Below, piece by piece: positions 51,745 through 57,030 of a DNA stretch of 57,030 nucleotides. How positions within the stretch are numbered: position 1 is the first letter of the stretch; every line of letters begins with the position of its first letter. This DNA is from an uncultured Eubacterium sp. (GTDB lineage: Bacteria > Bacillota > Clostridia > Oscillospirales > Acutalibacteraceae): positions 1 to 57,030 of the forward strand of contig CAJOEV010000006.1 of assembly GCA_905233545.1 (NCBI GenBank). Reading direction: 5' to 3'. A program made the position numbers and the translations under genes. The notes under the pieces were generated by a model. The model ran no database searches. It saw only the letters and a list, made by a program, of their open reading frames with translations, and was not told the origin of the DNA.

Positions 51745-53637
51745 TTAATTGTTTGCAGGATGATAGTTCGGAACTATAGCCATAAGTTTTTCACGAACAT
51801 TTTCATCATCAATATCTTCAAGAGATTTCAGCATTTTTTCAAATTCATCGTCATTGATATCCATTGGCTGGGTGACATAGATTTTTTCATTTGCTGTTTT
51901 TTCTCTTGTTGCCATTTCGCTGTCCATAGCAAGCTCTTCATAAAGCTTTTCACCTGGACGCAGACCTGTTATTTCAATACCGATTTCATCCTCGGTGAAG
52001 CCTGACAGATGAATCAGATTTTTTGCAAGGTCCATAATTTTTACGGGTTCGCCCATATCAAGTACGAAAACCTCTCCGCCCTTTGCAAGACCGCCTGCCT
52101 GACAAACAAGCTGAGCTGCCTCGGGAATGGTCATAAAGTATCTTGTAATATCGGGGTGGGTAACCTTAACGGGACCGCCCTCCTCAATCTGCTTTTTAAA
52201 AATCGGAATAACCGAGCCGTGAGAGCCGAGAACATTACCGAAACGAACAGCAGCATATTCTGTGTTTTCACTTTTATCGTTCATATACTGAACAATGATT
52301 TCGGTTATTCTCTTTGTGCATCCCATAACATTTGTCGGGTTAACTGCTTTATCGGTTGAAAGAATAACCATCTTAGGAACCTTGAATTCATCAGCGATAA
52401 CTGCAACATTATATGTTCCGAAAACATTGTTTTTAACCGCTTCGCACGGACTGTCTTCCATAAGAGGAACATGCTTATGAGCTGCTGCATGGAAAACAAC
52501 ATCGGGATGAAATTCCTCGAAAATCTCCCTGAGCCTGTCCATATCGCGTACAGAGCCTATTCTTATGTTGATATCAATATTATCCCCGTATTTATCAATA
52601 AGCTCGTTCTGAAGCTCAAATGCGCAGTTTTCGTATATATCAAAAACGATAATGCTTTTCGGGTTATATCTTGCAACCTGCTTGCAGATTTCGGAACCGA
52701 TTGAACCGCCGCCGCCTGTTACAAGAACAGTCTTTCCGATGAGGTATCTGCAGACTTTTTTATCAAGCTTAACCTCATCGCGGGAGAGAAGGTCGGTTAT
52801 ATCAACATTACGGACTCTTCTTTTTCCGCCGTCTTCAAGCATATCCTCAACAGTCGGGCTGATTTTAACCTTTGCATCCGTCTGCATTGCAAGCGCAATT
52901 AACTCTTTTTGTCTTGCTGCAGATGCTGAAGGAAGACATATGATAATCTGGTCTATTTCATATTTCTTTGCAAGTTCGGGAATTTCATCACATTTTCCTG
53001 CAACCTTAACGCCGTTAATCTTCTTGTGACTTTTTGCAGGATTGTCATCAAGTGCAATAACGGGAACTCCGTTTTTAAAATCATCATTAGCGAGTGAATC
53101 AATAACAAAGTTACCCATAAAGCCTGCACCGACAATCATTATTCTGTCAATATCAGGATTTCTTTTGTCGGAAAGGTGTTTTAATCTTCTCAATGACCTG
53201 TATCCGATTCTCGGAGCTATTATCGAAACAAGAAAGAAAATGAATATGATTATATATCTCCAGAAAGGAAGATGTCCTTTATAATGAAGAATTCCTTCAA
53301 AAAATACCCTGTCAACAACAAACAGTATTATTGTATCAGCAATCGCAGCAGCGGTTCCTCTTACTATTTCATCAGTTCCGGCAAAGGACCAGACACTGCG
53401 GTATAAACCAAATAAATAATTAATAATTACGGCAAGAACACCTATAAGAATGAAATGCAGATATGAAAACGCAATTGAGTTATAGCCGCCGATGCTGAAG
53501 CTTTTAAAATTATCAACGCCTCCGATGATATTTGACACAGATATAAGGCAGAAATCAAGCACTCCAATGATAATAAGTCTCAAAACAATAGTAAACTGGT
53601 TATCCTTGTAAACAATGCTTTCGTTATTTTCGTTCAT
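51745..53637 (-). CDS. Membrane nucleotide-sugar 4,6-dehydratase (CapD/WbpM-like)
   Basis: 630 residues. Four N-terminal TM helices (~residues 15-145), a first Rossmann-like domain (MIVGAGFMGNFVIDSL), then the SDR catalytic domain from about residue 300 (VLVTGGGGSIGSEICKQV). The active-site segment is STDKAVNPTNVMGCTKR, with Met in place of the usual SDR Tyr, as in the PglF/WbpM UDP-GlcNAc 4,6-dehydratases. RFGNVLGSHGSVIP and GLRPGEKLYEEL complete the family. It makes a 4-keto-6-deoxy sugar nucleotide for capsule, glycoprotein or other surface glycans. No glycosyltransferases are adjacent. Confidence 0.92.
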   Translation of the reverse strand: MNENNESIVYKDNQFTIVLRLIIIGVLDFCLISVSNIIGGVDNFKSFSIGGYNSIAFSYLHFILIGVLAVIINYLFGLYRSVWSFAGTDEIVRGTAAAIADTIILFVVDRVFFEGILHYKGHLPFWRYIIIFIFFLVSIIAPRIGYRSLRRLKHLSDKRNPDIDRIMIVGAGFMGNFVIDSLANDDFKNGVPVIALDDNPAKSHKKINGVKVAGKCDEIPELAKKYEIDQIIICLPSASAARQKELIALAMQTDAKVKISPTVEDMLEDGGKRRVRNVDITDLLSRDEVKLDKKVCRYLIGKTVLVTGGGGSIGSEICKQVARYNPKSIIVFDIYENCAFELQNELIDKYGDNIDINIRIGSVRDMDRLREIFEEFHPDVVFHAAAHKHVPLMEDSPCEAVKNNVFGTYNVAVIADEFKVPKMVILSTDKAVNPTNVMGCTKRITEIIVQYMNDKSENTEYAAVRFGNVLGSHGSVIPIFKKQIEEGGPVKVTHPDITRYFMTIPEAAQLVCQAGGLAKGGEVFVLDMGEPVKIMDLAKNLIHLSGFTEDEIGIEITGLRPGEKLYEELAMDSEMATREKTANEKIYVTQPMDINDDEFEKMLKSLEDIDDENVREKLMAIVPNYHPANN

Positions 53638-53670
53638 AATAATTTTCCTTTAATAAGTTGTTAGGACAAT

Positions 53671-53699
53671 AGTATATTATAAATACTTACATTAATCAA
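53671..53699 (-). promoter_or_regulatory. Promoter of the dehydratase gene
   Basis: Minus strand: TTGATT (53699-53694), 17-bp spacer, TATACT (53676-53671), 34 bp before the start codon. Confidence 0.65.
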
Positions 53700-53704
53700 G
53701 CATT

Positions 53705-55111
53705 TTATTTGTTGCTTTCTTTTCCCTCATTATCAGTTTCTGTTTCAGTTTCCGTTTCCGTGCTTTGAATATCATTATTATCATTTATTTCATCGCTGTC
53801 TTTTTCGCCTTTTTTCTTTCTGACAGCTTTTGAAATTGCCTTTATTGCAAGAATGAACAATGATATAGCAGCTGTTAAACCGAGAATATAGGCGGGAATT
53901 ATGTAGTATTTAACATGATTCATAAGTTTATCAACATTTATTCCCAATCCCATAAACTTTTGTTTAAGAGTCTGCTCGGAAAGTTTAGTCGTGGGCTCAA
54001 ATGTGTCAAGAGGCGTGTCGGGGGTATGGGTGGTGACCTTTGAGCTTACTGATGAAACATTGAAATCAACCTGACGGTATATTTCATCATTAGCACAAAC
54101 AACAACTGTTGCAACGCCTTCTCCGGTTGCAGTTATAACACCGCCCTGAGAAATATCGATTATGTTTTCTTCATCGCAGAAATAGCCGACAACAGCCTTT
54201 GCATTTTGGGGCTCAATTGAATACTCAAGTTCAACACTGTCACCAATCTGTAAATCGGTTGTTGCGGTGTGGAGCTTCATATCCTTGGCAAGAACAACGG
54301 ATTTTTTGGTGGATTTTTTAGTGGTTGTTGTGGTAGTCGTTGTTGTTTTTTCTTTTTTGGTTGTTGAAGAGGTTTCTTTTTTAGTGGTTGTTTTCTTTTT
54401 CTTTGATGTTTTTTTCTTGGTGGTCTTCTTTTTTGTTGACCTCTTCTTTGTTGTTTTTTTCTTAGTAGTCTTCTTCTTTGTGGTCTTCTTTTTTGTTTTT
54501 TTCTTTTTCTTAGTGGTCTTTTTCTTAGCTTTTTTCTTTGTAGTTTTTTTAGATGCGTCAGACGCTACGGAAGCCCAGTTGGGATTGCCGTATCCCATTA
54601 TTGCCCTGCCGTTAATGTATGTGCACTCTCTTACCATTGAGCGGTTGTTTCCTTCGATGGTATAAACATCGCCACCCGAATATGATTTAACAATGCCGAC
54701 ATGCTGGGCAGAACCGTTTCCGCTCCAGTCAAAAAAGACAAGGTCGCCCTTTTTGGGGATGTAGCCCGAAGATTTAGTGTGGTATCTTCCCTTGTTTTTA
54801 AACCAGCTTATCATGGAATTGCAGTTTCCGCCGCTGGGAATAATGTTTGCATAAAGCTTTACTCCGTAGTTTTCGCCGGCTTTATTAAAGCACCATAAAA
54901 CAAAGGTTGTGCACCATGCACCCTGCCATCCGTACCATTCTCCGTATTTTGAATAGCTTCTTGTGCCCTTATAACCTACCTCGTTCTGAGCAATGGACAT
55001 AACTTCGCTTTTAAGCTGTGCCTCTGTTGCAGCAGAAACTGTTAACAATGTAGGAGTCAAAGCAATAATCAAAGCCAATATCACAGATAAAATTTTAATA
55101 CGCTTTTTCAT
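53705..55111 (-). CDS. CHAP-domain wall hydrolase with Lys/Thr linker
   Basis: 468 residues. Signal peptide (~1-27, ending VSAA). CHAP amidase/endopeptidase domain ~30-180 with nucleophile Cys67 in GAWCTTFVLWCF and His137 in AQHVGIV. A low-complexity linker of KKTTKKK-type units follows (~187-270), then a small Ig-like domain (residues ~275-365, with VITATGEGVATVVV as in Big_2), a stalk, one TM helix (~400-425), a basic stretch and an acidic Thr/Glu tail. It should cut peptidoglycan cross-links while tethered in the membrane, the cationic linker lying in the wall. No sortase motif. Monocistronic. Confidence 0.88.
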   Translation of the reverse strand: MKKRIKILSVILALIIALTPTLLTVSAATEAQLKSEVMSIAQNEVGYKGTRSYSKYGEWYGWQGAWCTTFVLWCFNKAGENYGVKLYANIIPSGGNCNSMISWFKNKGRYHTKSSGYIPKKGDLVFFDWSGNGSAQHVGIVKSYSGGDVYTIEGNNRSMVRECTYINGRAIMGYGNPNWASVASDASKKTTKKKAKKKTTKKKKKTKKKTTKKKTTKKKTTKKRSTKKKTTKKKTSKKKKTTTKKETSSTTKKEKTTTTTTTTTKKSTKKSVVLAKDMKLHTATTDLQIGDSVELEYSIEPQNAKAVVGYFCDEENIIDISQGGVITATGEGVATVVVCANDEIYRQVDFNVSSVSSKVTTHTPDTPLDTFEPTTKLSEQTLKQKFMGLGINVDKLMNHVKYYIIPAYILGLTAAISLFILAIKAISKAVRKKKGEKDSDEINDNNDIQSTETETETETDNEGKESNK

Positions 55112-55175
55112 AATTCGCCTCTCTGTCTGATATTACAAAATGATTTAAAAAGTTACAATATTATTACAATTACCC

Positions 55176-55203
55176 ATTATACACACTTATTTCAAAAAAT
55201 CAA
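55176..55203 (-). promoter_or_regulatory. Promoter of the CHAP-domain gene
   Basis: Minus strand: TTGATT (55203-55198), 16-bp spacer, TATAAT (55181-55176), 65 bp before the start codon. Confidence 0.65.
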
Positions 55204-55247
55204 GCATAAAAAGAAAATATATTATATATGAATTTTTAATAATATTC

Positions 55248-55277
55248 TTGAAATTATATGTGATTTTGTGCTATAAA
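55248..55277 (+). promoter_or_regulatory. Promoter of the serine-hydrolase gene
   Basis: TTGAAA (55248-55253), 18-bp spacer, TATAAA (55272-55277), 33 bp before the ATG. Confidence 0.65.
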
Positions 55278-55309
55278 AAGAATGTGTAAAAATAAATTGG
55301 GAGTTTGTT

Positions 55310-56893
55310 ATGCTTAAAAATGTAAACTTAGAGCATGTTAAGCCTGAAGATGTTAATGTTGACAGCAAGGCTATAACAGATTTTTTAAACGAAATAACTT
55401 CAAAGAAGCTCGGACTGCACAGCTTTACGGTTGTACGGCACGACAAGATTTGCGCTCAGGGATTCTTTGCGCCGTATTCAGCGGAGTATCCCCATGTTCT
55501 TTATTCAATGAGTAAGAGCTTGACCTCAACAGCAGTGGGCTTTGCAGTTGATGAGGGACTCATAGGACTTGATGACAAGGTTGTTGATTACTTCCCGGAG
55601 TACAGAACTATCAGAAGGGCATTTAATAAAGCGCTGACAGTCAGAATGCTTTTGACTATGAGATCTGATAAGCTTGTAACTGTGTTTGAAGAAAAAGGTC
55701 AGACAGATTGGATTCAGCTTTTCTTTGATGCGCCTTTTATGCTCCCAGCAAATACAAAATTCAACTACATTTCCGAAAACACTTTTATGCTTTCGGCTAT
55801 TGTTTCAAAGGTTACGGGAAAAAGCGTTCTTGATTATCTTGATGAAAAGATGTTCCGGCCTCTTGGAATTGAGAAGCCCTACTGGGAAGCCGACGGCAAG
55901 GGAAACAGCGCAGGCGGTTGGGGCTGCTACATGAAGAGCGAGGATTTGGCTAAATTCTTTCTGCCCTATATACACGAAGGCAAGTGGATAGACGGAACTC
56001 AGCTCATTCCCGAATACTGGGTTAAAGAAGCGCTCAGCAAGCAGACGGATTCCGTTCATGACGGGGCGCTGGATATTATCAACGGTTATGGTTTCCAGTT
56101 CTGGAAAAACAGAATTGCCAATTCATTCAGAGCCGACGGACTTTTCGGTCAGAGATGCTTTTTCTTCCCTGATTATGACGGTCTTGTTATTCTTAATTGC
56201 GGTGAAGCAGAGGACTACAAGGTTATGGATGTTTTCTGGAAGTATTTCCCGAATTGCTTTAAGAGCGAGGAATTAAACGAAAACAAGAAATCATGCGATA
56301 AGCTTGATAAAAAGATAAAATCTCTTTCAATGGAAAAGCTTGCGGTTAAACCCAGAATTACTGCGCTGGAAAAGGAAATTGAATGCAGAACCATCAGTTG
56401 CAAAACAAATGAGTACACCTCTGTTGTAACTGTTACAACAACCCAGATGCTTTTCAACAAGCCGGGTAATCTGAATATGATGAAATTCAGCTTTAAGGAC
56501 GATTCTCTTCTTTTCACATGGAAGGAAAAGGATTATGAAAACACGATTGAAGCAGGTATGAACGGTGAGCTGAAGATGAGCGAAATCCGTCTTGCAGACC
56601 TTCACTATCATGCGTTTTCACAGGCTGCATGGCAGGAGAACGGAAGCCTTAAGCTCTGGATAAGACCTGTTGAAAGTGCTCACGAAAGAAGATTTACATT
56701 TCGCTTTGATTCGCTCGGCGTTTCGGTTGAAAACGAGTCATATCCAACCTTCCCGGATTTAACGGTATATTATCTGAATTTCTCGGGTAATCCGATTAAA
56801 ACAGCTGCGGGAAAGAGGGGAGTCAAGAAAACTGTTGAAAATCTTGGACTTCCACTTGTTGAGCCCAATTTCAAAGGAACATTCATTGATTAA
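55310..56893 (+). CDS. Beta-lactamase-fold serine hydrolase (class C type)
   Basis: 527 residues behind GGGAG. The SxxK motif is YSMSKSLTS (Ser66, Lys69), the second motif is in FNYISENTF (Tyr-x-x-x-Asn-like), and GGWGCYMKSEDLAKFF is the usual block after it. Residues 1-320 form the penicillin-binding-protein-like fold; the last ~200 form a beta-rich domain of unknown role. There is no signal peptide or TM helix, so the protein looks cytoplasmic, unlike DD-peptidases. An esterase or peptidase on small substrates is likely. No resistance role is implied. Confidence 0.88.
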   Translation: MLKNVNLEHVKPEDVNVDSKAITDFLNEITSKKLGLHSFTVVRHDKICAQGFFAPYSAEYPHVLYSMSKSLTSTAVGFAVDEGLIGLDDKVVDYFPEYRTIRRAFNKALTVRMLLTMRSDKLVTVFEEKGQTDWIQLFFDAPFMLPANTKFNYISENTFMLSAIVSKVTGKSVLDYLDEKMFRPLGIEKPYWEADGKGNSAGGWGCYMKSEDLAKFFLPYIHEGKWIDGTQLIPEYWVKEALSKQTDSVHDGALDIINGYGFQFWKNRIANSFRADGLFGQRCFFFPDYDGLVILNCGEAEDYKVMDVFWKYFPNCFKSEELNENKKSCDKLDKKIKSLSMEKLAVKPRITALEKEIECRTISCKTNEYTSVVTVTTTQMLFNKPGNLNMMKFSFKDDSLLFTWKEKDYENTIEAGMNGELKMSEIRLADLHYHAFSQAAWQENGSLKLWIRPVESAHERRFTFRFDSLGVSVENESYPTFPDLTVYYLNFSGNPIKTAAGKRGVKKTVENLGLPLVEPNFKGTFID

Positions 56894-56906
56894 AACAATA
56901 AAAAAT

Positions 56907-56933
56907 CGGCTTTGAAGTCTTGCTTCAAAGCCG
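56907..56933. terminator. Hairpin after the serine hydrolase
   Basis: 11-bp perfect stem (56907-56917 with 56923-56933, loop TCTTG), preceded by an A-run but with no T-run on the plus strand. It would work best as a terminator for minus-strand transcription. The plus-strand gene may rely on the next hairpin. Confidence 0.6.
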
Positions 56934-57030
56934 TCAGACTGTCGAAAAAGTCCACTCGAAAGGGTGGGCTTTTGTTGTTTGAGGAGGGAAAATATGGTAT
57001 AATAACTATGGTGATGAAAGATGATGGAAA
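56934..57030 (+). mobile_element. Probable left end of an insertion sequence (cut by window edge)
   Basis: CAGACTGTCGAAAAAGTCCA starts just after the hairpin and resembles IS1182-type termini that I recall from gut clostridia. It is followed by a GU-containing stem (56946-56957 with 56962-56973, GAAA loop) with TTTTGTTGTTT, which blocks read-in transcription. A promoter follows (TTGTTT 56975-56980, 17 bp, TATAAT 56998-57003), then GGTGATG and possible start codons at 57014-57024. The transposase itself is outside the window, so this rests on the end structure and memory. Confidence 0.4.

Noticed and set aside
54267-54665. 132-codon plus-strand frame made of Val/Phe runs
   Set aside because: It is the complement of the Lys/Thr repeat linker of the CHAP gene; low complexity explains the open frame.

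Overview
The window reads as one chromosomal stretch of an anaerobic, low-to-mid GC Gram-positive bacterium of the class Clostridia, probably a gut Ruminococcaceae/Oscillospiraceae-type organism. The grounds are AGGAGG-type ribosome sites, sigma-A promoters of the TTGACA/TATAAT kind, an HndABCD-type [FeFe]-hydrogenase operon, a teichoic-acid-style acylation cluster, BspA-like leucine-rich surface proteins and a large single-chain PurL. Assignment below class is inference. There is no rRNA, CRISPR array or intact mobile element. The last ~100 bases look like the left end of an insertion sequence.

Left part (1-12,100), mostly minus strand: the tail of an unidentified gene, a small membrane protein, a sugar operon (XRE regulator, GH4 glycosidase, PfkB kinase) with a strong promoter overlapped by two candidate operators, a hemolysin-III-type membrane protein, and a five-gene dlt-like operon (adenylating ligase, carrier protein, MBOAT acyltransferase, SGNH protein, EamA transporter). 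Upstream of that lie a condensation-domain protein and a six-TM partner in their own operon.

Hydrogenase region (12,302-20,478, plus strand): HndA, then six closely packed genes (DRTGG, GHKL ATPase, shortened HydA-like Fe-S protein, second DRTGG, PHP-domain protein, second GHKL ATPase), then HndB, HndC and HndD. The four Hnd subunits should form a soluble NAD(P)-linked, probably electron-bifurcating hydrogenase. The six inserted genes look like a dedicated sensing or maturation module and are the strongest candidate here for an undescribed system.

Middle (20,500-35,400): a MacAB-like ABC efflux operon, a GlpA-like/flavoprotein/DUF1667 electron-transfer module, an ECF sigma factor with a membrane partner and a 1251-residue leucine-rich surface protein bracketed by two copies of a perfect palindrome, and a metal-binding protein plus Zn/Cd-type P1B ATPase behind an ArsR/SmtB-type operator.

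Purine operon (35,420-47,090): a promoter, an unrecognised leader RNA ending in an intrinsic terminator, then purE, purC, a purF homologue lacking the N-terminal nucleophilic cysteine, purM, purN, archaeal-type IMP cyclohydrolase, stand-alone AICAR transformylase, purD and purL. Two of the gaps hold members of a dispersed low-complexity repeat family. Right part (47,100-57,030): a GH95-like glycosidase, tRNA-Ser(CGA) with a structured repeat beside it, hisH-hisF, a membrane nucleotide-sugar dehydratase, a CHAP-domain wall hydrolase with a lysine/threonine-rich linker, a serine hydrolase, and the IS-like end.
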